From contig VHZZ01004122.1 in the NCBI GenBank assembly GCA_009801015.1, positions 52,751 through 72,887 on the forward strand: 20,137 nt of DNA, given 5' to 3'. Source of the stretch: Silene noctiflora (lineage: Eukaryota; Streptophyta; Magnoliopsida; Caryophyllales; Caryophyllaceae). This document shows positions 8,983 through 19,392 of this stretch, piece after piece; positions within the stretch are counted from its first letter, which is position 1, and every line of letters starts with the position of its first letter. The position numbers and the translations under genes were made by a program. The notes under the pieces are model-generated. The model saw nothing but the letters and a program-made list of their open reading frames with translations, did no database searches and was not told where the DNA came from.

Positions 8983-9041
8983 CCAACAACTAATTAAAGA
9001 GGTACCAAACTCAACCAAATTAAAATCTTATCCATCAAAAA

Positions 9042-12000
9042 ATGCAATCAAAAAAAGAACGCAGAAGAACTCAAACATCTCCCTTGAGAGGAAGAAGAAG
9101 CTCCAGATTATCACCTCCATCAGCTACTAATCTAATTGTACAACATCCAATAACTGAGCTAATCCCAGGATTTGAAGACCTAAAAATCGATGAAAACAAT
9201 CCAAGAAGCTTCCCTTACAATGTGAAGCAACAATGTTGGGAAAAAGCTGATAAAATCAAAGGTAGAGACCCAGATCGTTGGAGAAGAGACCCAATTGGGA
9301 ATACTATCTTTCGTAAGCTTGTTGGTTGTCCTGGTTGTTTGTGCCATGATTATGATCACATTCTTCCTTACTCTAAGGTGAATTCTTTTCCCCCTTTTTA
9401 TTTTGAATTTTAGTTGTTGTTATTGATATTGATTGTTGGTGTGGTGGCGAGCAGTGGCGGAACCAGGATTTGTAGTTAGGGGGTAAACCCTTTGTAGTAT
9501 AAGGTAAACTAGAGAAAAATATTGATTCTTTCCCCCTTTTTATATTTGGGTTTTCATTGTTTTGAACTTTAATTGTTGTTATTGATTGTGGGTTTGGCGG
9601 AGCGAGCAAGTGACGGAACCAGGATTTGTAGTTAGGCCTAACTCTTAAAAGAATATGGTAAACAAGAAAAAATTTGATTGTGGTTAGTGATGGAACCATG
9701 ATTTTTTGTTATTGATTGTGGATTAATGGTTGGTGGCAGAAATGTGAATTGTAATTAGGGAGCGAAAACTTTTGGTCGGACTATTAAGAGAATAAGGTAA
9801 ACTAGAAAAAGAATGGAAATTTTAACTAAAAAGTTAGAATTTTCATTTCTCGAAGGGGCATAGTTCCGACACTGGTGATGAGTATGGTTGGATGATATCA
9901 AGGCTTAAGCTTTAATGCTACTAATTAGTTCATCCTATTTACATGGACCCCAGATGAATTTATTGTTTTCTTGTTTAAATGATGTGAATTTTGACTCACT
10001 TTTTGGTAAATTGAACACAACAAACTTAATGGTCGAATTTGATATCGGGTTACCAACCAAAGTCAAATGGGAAAATATAGATGCTGTGGAGGGAGTGATC
10101 CATTTTCCCATTTTCTAGTTTGCTTGGGTTTCCATTTTTTGTAGCTATAATTGCTGTTATTGAATGTGGGTGTGGTGTATATGGTGGAATGGTATAAAGT
10201 TTAATCTTTCATGCTAGTTATCAATTTGTTAGATATGTGCTTTGTGAAGCAGAATCTCAGAACATTAGTTGATCATGTCTGAGATGTTTCCGATATTTCT
10301 ATTTTCTAGGCTGAATTTAACTCTTGCTTGTACGATTAACTGCTGTTATGCTACTGCTGACAATAGTGATGGTTGATGTAGGTCACTGATAGTTAAGGTT
10401 TATTTTATCAGTTCCAATTTTGATATTGAACCTGTTTTCTTTGTTGTTGTGAGATTGATAATTTTGGATTCCATCATTGTCAAGGTTACACAAACTGATG
10501 CAAAGGTTATGGGTTTTCACCTTCTTAATTCTCTTTCAGTGAGTAATTGGTTATTTGTTCATCATATAGGCTAGCAAGTGATAGGGCTAAGCTTGGTAAA
10601 ACTATCTGATAACTACTAAAAAGCGAAAAATTTACTTAAAACTGGTTAAGTAATGGATAAATGAGGGCTTCTATGGTAGCATAAATTGAAAGACCAGTTA
10701 ACTCGCAAGTTGTTCGCCAGCCCTTTTTCACGGTGGTTGTTGATTTTGATACTATGATGTCCGATTTTCACTGTACAAGCTCTAGTTATTGTAATTGTAA
10801 GGAATTTGTATGGTGTTAATCTCTGGTTCCTTGATCGATGAGTCCTTTAACCATTTGTGTTCCTTGCCTCAAGGTAAAAATTCGTATCATACATCACCCA
10901 TGGTTTTGCTTCTCCAATGTCCCATCTCGTTTGTCAACCTCTAAAGACGATTTTTTTCGATGAAATTTTCTGAAAGTGACTTTCTTAGTTGACTGCTGAT
11001 TGCAGTTAGAGAGATGATTTTAAGGGTGTCTGTGGATTGATAGATTTGGAGGGAAAGGGAGGGGATTGAATTGAAAGGATGAGAAATCCATTGTTTGGTT
11101 AGCAAAATGAAGATAGAGGGATTTTGAGGGGAGGGAAATTGGATCCTTCCAAATCTCTCCCCCTCCATTTCCCTCCACCCTCTTTTGCTATCCAAACAAG
11201 GGATTTTAAATCCCCTACTCTCCCTCCCTTTCTTTTCCCTCCAAAAATCTCAATCCAAACAAACCTAAAGGTTTGTGTTTGGATAGCAAAAGTGGAGAGA
11301 AAGGAAGGGGAAGGGGAAGGACGGAAGAGAAAGGGAGGTAGGAGAAGGGGAGGGCAAATGGGGTGTGGATGTTGGATACACTTTCCTTCCAAATCTTACC
11401 TATTGTGGAGAGACTTTTTCCTGCCTGGGAGGAGGGAAAATGGATCCTTCCAAATCTTTCCCCCTCCACCCTTATTTGTTATCCAAACAAGGGATTTTAT
11501 ATCCCCTACTCTCTCTCCCTTTCTTTCCCCTTCAAACCCCCCAATCCAAACACACACTTAGCTGCAATGGATTGTTTAGTTGATCTTTGATTATTTATCA
11601 ACACGGTTTACTCTAATGATTCCATTAGGCATCACTTTGAGGCTTTGAGCAGAGTTGATATGTACATATGAACACCCACCCCTCTCCGCCAAAAAACCAA
11701 ACAAATGGTATGATTACACATTACAACTGTAGCTTTTTAAATGTTGATGGTGAAATTCAAATTTAAGAGACGAATAGAACAACAATAATCCAATGCCTCA
11801 ACGTCATATCTGACCTATTGCTGGGTAAGGGGTCATACGTACATAGCTTTACCCTTGTATTGACAACACATACCACCAATAGAGGTCGATAGACAACAAC
11901 CTATATTGAAAATAGTGCCGAGAATCACGTTGAATGGCTGCTGTTACACTATAAAAAGAAGCATAGGCTGTTAAGAGCATTTTTCTTTATTCTATCGTAT

Positions 12001-13517
12001 TCCGAACAGTGATGAATACGAATCATAAATAAAAGGTTAGAAGGAAAATAGAATAATAAGATTAAAGTGTATATTTAATGACTGGGTAATTATTTCAAAC
12101 TATTCTTCAGTCCTTCAAAAGTATGCAAAAGTTAAAACTGGTACTGCCATTGAGGATTCTTTTCAGTTGATTAATTTTAGATCCTGAATTCCTTAACACG
12201 CGTGGCGATAATGAATGAGAGAATTGCTGATGTGTATTGTGATGAAACTCCCATATTTCTTAGGTTCTCCCGTCATTTTTAAGGATTATGTGAAGAATCA
12301 ATTAATTCAGGTTGATCGTTTGCTGCATATGGTTCTTGCCATTCTTGTATGATAATCCTGGTTTCTGAGCAAATTATTGTCTTCTAGATGCCTGATTTTA
12401 TCGTTCTTGATAAACTGATGGATGGTTCTTGCCTTTCTTGTACCACAATTGTGCTTGCTGAGGCAATTCTTGTCTTTCAGAAGCCTGATAGTGTTACCTG
12501 AACCAACTCAGTTTCTAATGTCATAAACGGCACCTGAATACATTGCCAATTCCTGTTGCTTTCAGGGTGGAAAGAGTACTCTGGACAATTGTCAAGTTCT
12601 GCAGGTACAAACCCTTAACAATTTGCACAACATTGAATATAGATTACAGTTTGATCTGCGTTCTTCCAGGCTTGTGTTTAATAGAGTGTACGCACTAGAA
12701 GATCTTTTTGTCCTCTGTTCATTTATTAATACAAGTAGGTGATTAGGTATCTTTTATTTTGTTACTTTTGTTGGTGGGCAGTAGCTTGGTGCTATTGAGT
12801 ACTTTTTTTGTTTCAATTGGCCCTTTTCCCATTGGATTTGCAGCTTATCCTCATTGTTTCATAATTATTTTACTGCTTAAAAAACATGGCCCGATTACGC
12901 TGTGCTATTAGAGCTTGATTGTAGGATTAGAAATAGTTTATCTCGGATTATAGTGGGATTGAGGCCTATGTACTAGATAGGTAAGACTCAGAAATCTAAA
13001 CTTCCTCATTTGAAAATGAGATACCGAAACTAAGTTGTGGGTCAGAATACTATCATTCTCTCCAGTTATAGCGCATTCATCATGTTTATATTGTTTTCAG
13101 GCTACTGTAAATCGCTCAAAAGGAAATCGTACTGACATATCTAGAGCTGATCTAATAAGAAGGAGCTCTTATTGCCGAGTTTCGGGTACACTCCTGTCTG
13201 TTTATAGGTGTCAGTTGTCATACAAATAAATTAAGTTTTGTCTCTTATGTGGGGAAAAAGTATGCTTAAGCCTATAATGATCTATACTTTTCTATCCACT
13301 GTCATCTTTGCATCATCCCCCATGATCGAAGCATTATATAAGCTCGCCCTGATTATAGTCTTCAAGTTTTAGTCCGAGGTTTAATTTGGTGAATTGACAC
13401 AGATTACTCAAAGCTCATGAGTGTATATATGCAGGTCGTGACATGGACCTTCTAGAATTATCGGCTTATGGTAATGTTCGTCGAGGAGAAGATTCTGGTG
13501 GATGTCGAATCCAATAA
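9042..13517 (+). CDS. Plant HNH endonuclease domain protein
   Basis: Four exons (9042-9377, 12566-12604, 13101-13185, 13435-13517) give 180 residues in one frame. Residues 1-22 are Arg/Lys/Ser-rich and could act in nuclear or organellar targeting. About 61-95 form the family's lead-in, with QQCWEKA and DRWRRDPIGN. The HNH core spans about 96-134: CPGC (Cys96, Cys99), then DYDHILPYSKGGKSTLDNCQ with Asp105-His106 and Asn120, then ATVNRSKGNR, where Asn replaces the last His (an HNN variant, common in the superfamily). Such cores form a beta-beta-alpha metal finger that cleaves nucleic acid; activity here is inferred only. Intron 1 (3188 bp) splits the core just after PYSK. Plant homologues occur as single small proteins of unknown role. 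The chosen ATG is the first in frame. Confidence 0.92.
9454..9875 (+). repeat. Transposon-like repeats in HNH intron 1
   Basis: GGAACCAGGATTTGTAGTTAGG occurs at 9459 and again at 9615 (period about 156 bp), with TTGTTGTTATTGATTG-like and CCCCCTTTTTAT-like words repeated around both. A third, worn copy (GGAACCATGATT) lies near 9690. The block ends near GGGGCATAGTTCCGACACTG. The GTGGCGGAACCAGGATTTG phrase is a familiar opening of dispersed plant repeats, and a related phrase appears in reverse in LHCA4 intron 1. Confidence 0.55.
9876..11020 (+). other. HNH intron 1, unique part
   Basis: T-rich intronic DNA. The longest open frame (from 9915, 67 codons) shows no domain and is probably chance. 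Nothing else was recognised. Confidence 0.5.
11024..11561. mobile_element. Two adjacent fold-back (MITE-like) units in HNH intron 1
   Basis: Unit A (about 11024-11268) opens with GGATTGATAGATTTGGAGGG and closes with CTCCAAAAATCTCAATCC, nearly its reverse complement. Unit B (about 11269-11561) opens GTTTGTGTTTGGATAGC and closes CCAATCCAAACACACAC. Left arms are G/A-rich (GGAGGG words) and right arms C/T-rich (CCCTCC words), so each unit can fold on itself. TTTGCTATCCAAACAAGGGA and GTTATCCAAACAAGGGA recur inside. Open frames on both strands here are by-products of this composition. Confidence 0.55.
11780..11905 (+). repeat. Dispersed SINE-like repeat, copy B
   Basis: This repeats the word order of copy A: ACAACAATAATCCAATGCC, then GGGTAAGGGGTCATACGTAC, then GCTTTACCCTTGTATTGACA, then ACCAATAGAGG. 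It is in the same orientation, within HNH intron 1. Identity to copy A is moderate and the limits are approximate. Confidence 0.45.
11906..12565 (+). other. HNH intron 1, 3' part
   Basis: T-rich intronic DNA running to the acceptor TTGCTTTCAG at 12556-12565. It contains two related phrases (GGTTCTTGCCATTCTTGTA near 12330 and GGTTCTTGCCTTTCTTGTA near 12424), suggesting an old local duplication of about 95 bp. No gene or RNA was recognised. Confidence 0.45.
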
Positions 13518-15676
13518 CAATTGTCAAATCAATTTATCAAACTTATCAATAGGGTTGTATCCATAGCATTGCCGCAATTTTATGTTTTACCTGAATATAT
13601 GTTATGTTGCACAATTCTTGTATGAAACGGTCCTATTGAGAGACCAGCCTGGTAGTGGCATTCCCTTGTTGAATCATCTACTTGCTGTTAATAGAAACCT
13701 TGGTTCGGGAATGTTTGGAGGTGAAATTTTATCACTCCAATACAAGAAAGGTGAGAAGTGAAATACACCGTCTTGCTTAGGGCGGAGATATTTCAGCTTT
13801 ACCACTTCTTCCTCATTACCACCAATGGCTATATCATCCCGTAACACACTACACGCAACCTTAGCCCTCATCCACATCAACCACCCATATACCATCATCC
13901 ATCCGCAAATGTATCACCGCTCCATCATTTCCCTCCGCTTCTTTCTCCTCCTAAATCATAGGCTAATCACCTTTTATCTTTCTTTTTTTTTCCTCTCCAT
14001 TTAAGTATGATGCAAATTCTTTGCTATATATATCTCAATTTTCTTCTCTTTCGTCAATCTCCTTTCCCATTCTCACATTTGTCTTACCTCTCCTTCCCCA
14101 CGACAACCACCACCGTCCACATCATTAACAATGTTTCTTCCACTCGATACAATTCTTAATCCGAAAACCCTAAATCTAAAGTAAATAGCTATTGACCAAT
14201 ATACCATGGAAATGAGTCCCCCAGTTGAGAGCAGATATTTTTCACTCTAGTTTCAACTCCCATCCACAAGCCAAAGATAAGAACAAAAATCCAAATGAAA
14301 GTGGACCTAAGTTGATGAAGTTGAAAGGGGAACATTTCCACCATGTAATAAAGGCATTGGAAAAGATAGAAAAAAAGCAAGAAAGTGATAGAAATTATTA
14401 AAAGCCAAATCACTTTAATAAGTTTTGTGCTCTATATTTGTGGCTTGCATTTCTTCTCAAATAATATCTCATTGTCTTCTAGTTGATGGCCAACCTCATT
14501 TGTGGCCTCCCTTCGTATGCCCTTTACCCTAAAGACACCTTTTAAGGTAGTATAGATTTATAACAATAACTACATGATCCTTTTATATGTAAAAACACTC
14601 TTTACCGTGATCAAATTAATGTCGTTTTGAGGTTAACTTCATTTTTTACTAATATAATATGTCAGCGAGATTAACAGGTAAAGTCACTGGGTGAAAGATG
14701 ATATTTTTCATCACAGAGCAGTCGGGTTTAAAACCAGTTAACATTAGTTATGCGTTTGTGACTCCTTTTAGTTGATAAACAACATTCATGGATGATGCAA
14801 TTTAGTTCTCTACTGTCAGAATTTGATTGGTTTATGACCCACCCAGCTGGTGTCAAAATATGTGGCTTGAAAAGCACAGCATACAGGATACAGCAGCAGC
14901 CCCAGCAGGAATAATGTAATGTTATAATTAAATTGTGCTGTATTATCCTTTAATGCTCTTTCTTCAATCAAACTTCTACCTTTTTGTCTTTTTACAACCA
15001 GTCCTACAAAAAAGGTTTCAACTTTCTCATCAGTGTCTTTGCCAATCTGCCCTCTCTTATTGCCTACTACTACAAGCTTACTCACCTGGCAGTCGACATC
15101 TGTCCGGATTACGAGTTTTATGTCGTTTAGCATATGGAGAATAGAAAGAATGGAGTATTCTGGTGTAAAACCGTCTTATTTAGTTAACGTGTCAGGAGGG
15201 ATGTCAGGAAACCTGTTTCTTGCATTAATAGACGATGATGTTCAAAATCACTGTGAGGAAAATAAACTTCAACTGTTACGTGATTCTTTCATCGATCTTT
15301 CCTTGGTATGAACTTGTAGAAAAAGAGTAGAACAGGCAATCATTGATAAACCGAAGATCATTTGCATTATTAGTTCATATCTATATATTACAAAAAAAGA
15401 AGGCTACATGCAGCTAAATATCCTGCAAATTTCACTAATTATATATCAGAAGTCAGAACACTTCAAAAAAGAGTTACTATGTACAAGCACACAACTGGAC
15501 AGCTTTACATAGGGCAAAAAATTGAGAAAATGCACACATTTGCATAATGTTACTGGATGTTCCTCTCCTGTCCTAACCTAAAACCGGGTCGTAACTCACA
15601 CGTAAACCAATCACACCAAGCCTCAGATTCAAAATGCATCCTTGCGCGTCCTTGCTTGTGACTTTGTATTTCACAA
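13518..15676. other. Intergenic space between convergent HNH and CDF genes
   Basis: 13518-13680 should include the HNH 3' UTR and 15400-15676 the CDF 3' UTR. 13900-14110 is strongly pyrimidine-rich on the plus strand, followed by AAACCCTAA (14165-14173), a telo-box-like word. Open frames of 105 codons (15133-14816, minus) and 92 codons (15033-15311, plus) overlap each other and show no domain. GTAAAACCGTC at 15165-15175 recurs in the CDF intron. Confidence 0.5.
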
Positions 15677-17951
15677 TTAACCTCTCTCTTGGAAGCTGAA
15701 TGATCTACACAAAGCTACAGGATTAGCCTTGATCAGTGCTAAAGGAGCTGCTTCTACTTCACTATCATTATTCTCTGCCTTCTTAGATTGCAAACTGTTG
15801 AAAAAACCCTTCCTTGTACCGTCACGATTATCCTTCTTTATCCCAAGAGTCGTCCATATAGAGCTTTTGGCCGCCTCTTCTGGATCGTCTATCCTCAATG
15901 TTTTTGGTGTGAGAACAGTACTGGTAGTAGTCGTAGTAGTAGCAGTTTCTGAACTCCTATCATTGTCCCTCGGTGATATAATTTCGCCATCCCTTGTATG
16001 CTTCCCTAGATTAGGGGAGTTTGGGTTGGATCCCGGACTGTTTTGGCTCGGTATCCAAGGAATTGGAGCCCCATTCCAAGGAACCGGACCTCCATTCCAG
16101 TAAGGATGAGGGAAAAATGGCACTGGATAAACCGCAGGGCAAAATTGTACATCAGGGTTCCACATGTACGGCCATTGAAAGCACTGCATCTGATTAGCAT
16201 CAAACCCAGTAAAACATTGCTTAGGTTCTTGTAAACCTTTCTTTGATCGATCCTCCATCGAGGTGCTAGTGACGGTTGAACCACTTGAACCATCATCCCC
16301 GTTAAAGACAGAGCCCATAGAATCACAAATTGGGTTGTCCGGCCCAAACGTAAGGACTGTTCCATTGGGTTTTGCCCCAGGGTGGTGGACACTATTACCA
16401 ACATCAAACTGAGCTGCCTGAAGGGCCTCAGACATTGTGACATGGCAGTACCGAGATGCAGAGGTCTTATTCTTTCGCCTACCAGCTCCGACAGGAACAT
16501 TCCTCATAGTCCCACCAGCAGTCCAGTATCTTTGACAACCCCTACAAAAGTGTCTCGGCTGGCTGACGTTGTAGTTGTTGTAGTAGCAGAACTTAGTGTC
16601 CATGCTATTACACCTTGGACATGGGAGTATCTTGTCTGGCTTCTTAAGCTCTTTCTTTGTCTCATTCGATTCCTTTTCATCCATGGCGCCTACAGCAGAA
16701 TCATTTGTTTGATTATTTTCCATTGATACTTCTTCTGTTGCCAACTGAAATTCATAAGTTTTAGCTGTCAGCCAATGTTATACAACACAAGTTTATTGAA
16801 AATTATGTTGCTTCGACTCTTTAACATACAGAATCGTATACTCAAACTCACGTCCTACGCGCAACATGATACTCAAGAATATATATGACAGGAAATTCGT
16901 ACCCATCACATTATCAATCGACCCTAAAAAGAGGTTTGCAGGACAAGCAGAGGAAGAGACGAATATATGATGTAGGGTTTTGAACACCCTATTAATTCGT
17001 ATAGGACAGTGGACATAACTCCTTCATACGAAGCATATAGAAATAGAATCTAGTGTCTCAAAATTCGAAACAAGACGAATCCTACACTTGGTTATGTACT
17101 GATTCTATCAGCCAATAATATTGGAATCCGATTCCAAGTAACATGAATGACAAGCATCCTATGCTACCAGAGGATTATTACTGAGTGTCTAAATAAAGAA
17201 CATTATTTTACATCAGATTTGGCCATAATTAGTAATTAATCTTACATGTCAGATGCTAACAGTTATACTACTTTCCGCTCCAATCATTTGTTTACCTTTT
17301 TTCTATTCATTACGAGGGATATTTTAACCAACGGTAAACAAATGATTGAGGCGTAGAGACTATCAGACGACCTTAACAACAAAAGTCTTGAATCTAACAA
17401 TTTAACTTTAGAAAAAAATTGCAGGAATAATCACCTTAACCTTAATCAATTACTACCATCATGTAAGTAAAATACATATAGTAATCATAAATTATCTTAT
17501 AAACTAAGATCAGGCCATTAATCAAGTTTCGATTCAAACATATGAGCAGTAGAAGCAGGATTTGAACCATAGGATAGGATGCCAAAATTTCAAGGGAGTC
17601 TAACTTTTAGTTAAATTAAGTGAACTATGAAAAACGATCATAAATTTTAACTAAAAATGTCAAAAAAAATTATTGTCCTAAAATTGCTAAAACATTCATC
17701 ACAAATAGCGTAAAACCGTCGTACAGTAAAACATGTGTTTTCTTTTAGACCAATATGATACGATCGGTTTCCTACAATATTAGTGTAAAACCGTCTAACA
17801 GAAAACTAAATAACAATACCTTATTAAGTTCATGCTCATCGTCAAGACATTTCTCAACATTAGAGTCTTCAACTTCAACTTGAAGTTCAAGTTCATCATC
17901 ACCATTAAGTTGGATTTTTTTACCAAACAAAGTAATTGTAGGATCCAACAT
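15677..17951 (-). CDS. CDF: Dof-type zinc finger transcription factor, cyclic Dof factor (CDF) family
   Basis: Exon 1 is 17951-17820 (44 codons) and exon 2 is 16744-15677. A 1075-bp phase-0 GT-AG intron separates them; together they encode 399 residues. Exon 2 begins with a TTG Leu codon, so its own frame is not a start. The N-terminal [11 protein letters not shown] matches the CDF IKLFGKTI motif linked to TOPLESS-type co-repressors. The Dof finger (about 84-137) has CPRC and CRGC (Cys86, Cys89, Cys111, Cys114; C-X2-C-X21-C-X2-C) and the CDF spelling [20 protein letters not shown]. Dof proteins bind AAAG sites. C-terminal CDF motifs follow: a Pro/Trp-rich segment ([15 protein letters not shown]), [12 protein letters not shown] (from 338) and RSFSFQE (391-397), the region used for FKF1/GI recognition in family members. 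A Thr run comes from a short microsatellite near 15925-15945. CDFs repress flowering-time genes and respond to clock and stress. The exact paralogue is unresolved. Confidence 0.96.
17268..17360. mobile_element. 93-bp mini-Stowaway MITE in the CDF intron
   Basis: The left terminus CTACTTTCCGCTCCAATC and the right terminus (reverse complement GTCTCTACGCCTCAATC) continue into perfectly paired CAATCATTTGTTTACC arms. TA dinucleotides flank both sides (17266-17267 and 17361-17362), the Stowaway (Tc1/mariner) target duplication. The unpaired loop is about 36 bp. There is no coding capacity. Confidence 0.75.
17700..17800. repeat. Two copies of a GTAAAACCGTC-centred word in the CDF intron
   Basis: GTAAAACCGTC occurs at 17710-17720 and 17785-17795, each followed by a TACAGTAAAAC- or TAACAGAAAAC-like stretch. 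A third copy lies at 15165-15175. They look like ends of a short dispersed repeat family. Confidence 0.45.
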
Positions 17952-18113
17952 TTTTTATTTTTCTTACAAAAAAGTTTGAGCCTTAGAGGGCAAGGAAGTG
18001 TCGTTTCAAGGGTTGAAGTTTGTCGTTTGGTAGAGAGAGAAAGTAGGATACTAGGTTGAGTTTAGTTTGGGTGTGTATGATCTGGCAGTGTCAATGTTTG
18101 TGAATTTGATCCG

Positions 18114-18121
18114 TTTATATA
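18114..18121 (-). promoter_or_regulatory. TATA box of the CDF gene
   Basis: On the minus strand this reads TATATAAA, a good plant TATA match, 163 bp before the CDF start codon. That leaves room for a leader of about 130 nt. Confidence 0.6.
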
Positions 18122-18141
18122 AAAATAATAAAACTCATTTG

Positions 18142-18149
18142 CCACGTCA
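18142..18149 (-). promoter_or_regulatory. G-box/C-box hybrid (bZIP-type) site upstream of CDF
   Basis: On the minus strand this reads TGACGTGG, followed by C. It contains the ACGT core and lies 20 bp upstream of the TATA candidate. Such sites bind bZIP factors (ABRE/G-box class) and sometimes light or clock bHLH factors. Its use is inferred from position only. Confidence 0.45.
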
Positions 18150-18783
18150 GATGCTTGTAAATTTTCAGCCACATATTTCTCACATCTACTTTTTGTATAA
18201 AAAAAGGGATTTTATTGGATTATTTTATAGTGGATGGATGCTTTTTGGAAAATCTTTCAATGTTTCCATTAAATTAGGTTTTATTGAGGTAGACATGTCA
18301 GTATTTTATTGGTCTTCTAGGGATAAAATTGTCTTTTTGATTTTATTTGCTCTTTTAGTTCAACTTTAAGGATGAAAATACTTAATTAAAGGACTTTAGA
18401 ATTGCTCAACTTTGTATAGTTGGAAATCATGAGATTCAATTTTTTTCATGGGATTTATTCTCAACGTCGGTCTTGGTAATTGGGTATATTATACCAAGTA
18501 TATGCATATATTGTGATATTGTTGTAGAAGGTGTTGGGAGTTGTAACAAAATAATCTTGTAAATTCTATCAGTAACACTCTCCGTACTAAACTAAATTTA
18601 TAAAAGCTGGTGTAAAATGAAAAGTCCCAACAAACTTAATTGAATTTATAGAAACTGAAATAAAATACTCTTATAATACAAGAATAAGATCTAAATACGA
18701 TGGGGGTGTTGAGTAAACGGCGAATTGGTTAATTTTAAGGCGTTTAACATGTTTGATTCACCAAGCTACTAATTTGAGTGTTA
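18150..18783. other. CDF upstream region, AT-rich
   Basis: AT-rich DNA with a 100-codon open frame on the plus strand (18067-18369) that overlaps the CDF promoter and shows no domain. Nothing else was recognised up to the hAT-like element. Confidence 0.45.
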
Positions 18784-19392
18784 GGTAAATGTAGACCTGG
18801 CAAATCGGGTCAACGGGTCGGGTTCGGATCGGGTCAATTCGGGTCGGATCAGTTCGGGTCTTTCATTGATTTCGGGTTAATTCGGGTCGCCTTGGGTCAT
18901 TTCGGGTTTCGGGTCTATTTCGGGTTCGTTCGTCGGGTCATTTTCGGGTAACCGGGTCGGGTTATTTTGGGTCGGGTTATTTTCGGGTCAATGAATAAGA
19001 GAGAAAAAGTCATTTAAAGTCTTTTCGGTTCAATTAGAGTTATGTTTTNTCGGGTCATTTTCGGGTTAGGTGGTTTCAGAACCGGGTCATTTTTGGGTCG
19101 GGTTATTTTCGGGTCAATGAATAAGAGAGAAAAAGTCATTTAAAGTCTTTTNGGTTCAATTAGAGTTATGTTTTATCGGGTCATTTTCGGGTTAGGTGGT
19201 TTCAGAACCGGGTCATTTTCGGGTTGGGTCAGTTACGGGTCAAGAGTTTGGGTCATGTTTGGGTCGGGTCGGGTCTGTTCGGGTTTTCGGGTCACATTCG
19301 GGTGATGTAGTTTGGGTCATTTCGGGTCTCGGACCAGCCTTTTCAGGTCGGGTCAATCGGGTCGGGTTACTTTTGTCAGGTCTAGGTAAATG
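18784..19392. mobile_element. Non-autonomous hAT-like element with perfect 8-bp target duplication
   Basis: The element body is 18792-19384 (593 bp). Its termini are TAGACCTGGCAAA and, reverse-complemented on the right, TAGACCTGACAAA (12 of 13 identical). The target duplication GGTAAATG is exact on both sides (18784-18791 and 19385-19392). The interior is packed with GGGTCGGGTT/CGGGTCA words on the plus strand, typical hAT subterminal repeats, and contains a 126-bp tandem duplication. It encodes no transposase and must depend on a helper element. Open frames inside are repeat-derived. Confidence 0.88.
18965..19216 (+). repeat. 126-bp tandem duplication inside the hAT-like element
   Basis: Copies 18965-19090 and 19091-19216 are identical at every readable base. 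The only differences are the two N calls: N at 19049 faces A at 19175, and N at 19152 faces C at 19026. Confidence 0.85.

Noticed and set aside
11099..11590. Several Pro/Phe/Ser- or Arg/Gly-rich open frames on both strands
   Set aside because: They are low-complexity translations of the fold-back repeats inside HNH intron 1.
14816..15311. Overlapping open frames on both strands between the HNH and CDF genes
   Set aside because: No recognisable domain, no splice partners, and they contradict each other in strand; chance frames are the simpler reading.
16006..16500. Minus-strand 164-codon open frame
   Set aside because: It is a frame-shifted shadow of the Dof gene's main exon.
16742..16744. 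Exon 2 of the CDF gene as a complete single-exon gene
   Set aside because: The codon there is TTG next to a splice acceptor; exon 1 at 17820-17951 supplies an ATG and the CDF N-terminal LFGKKI motif in matching phase.
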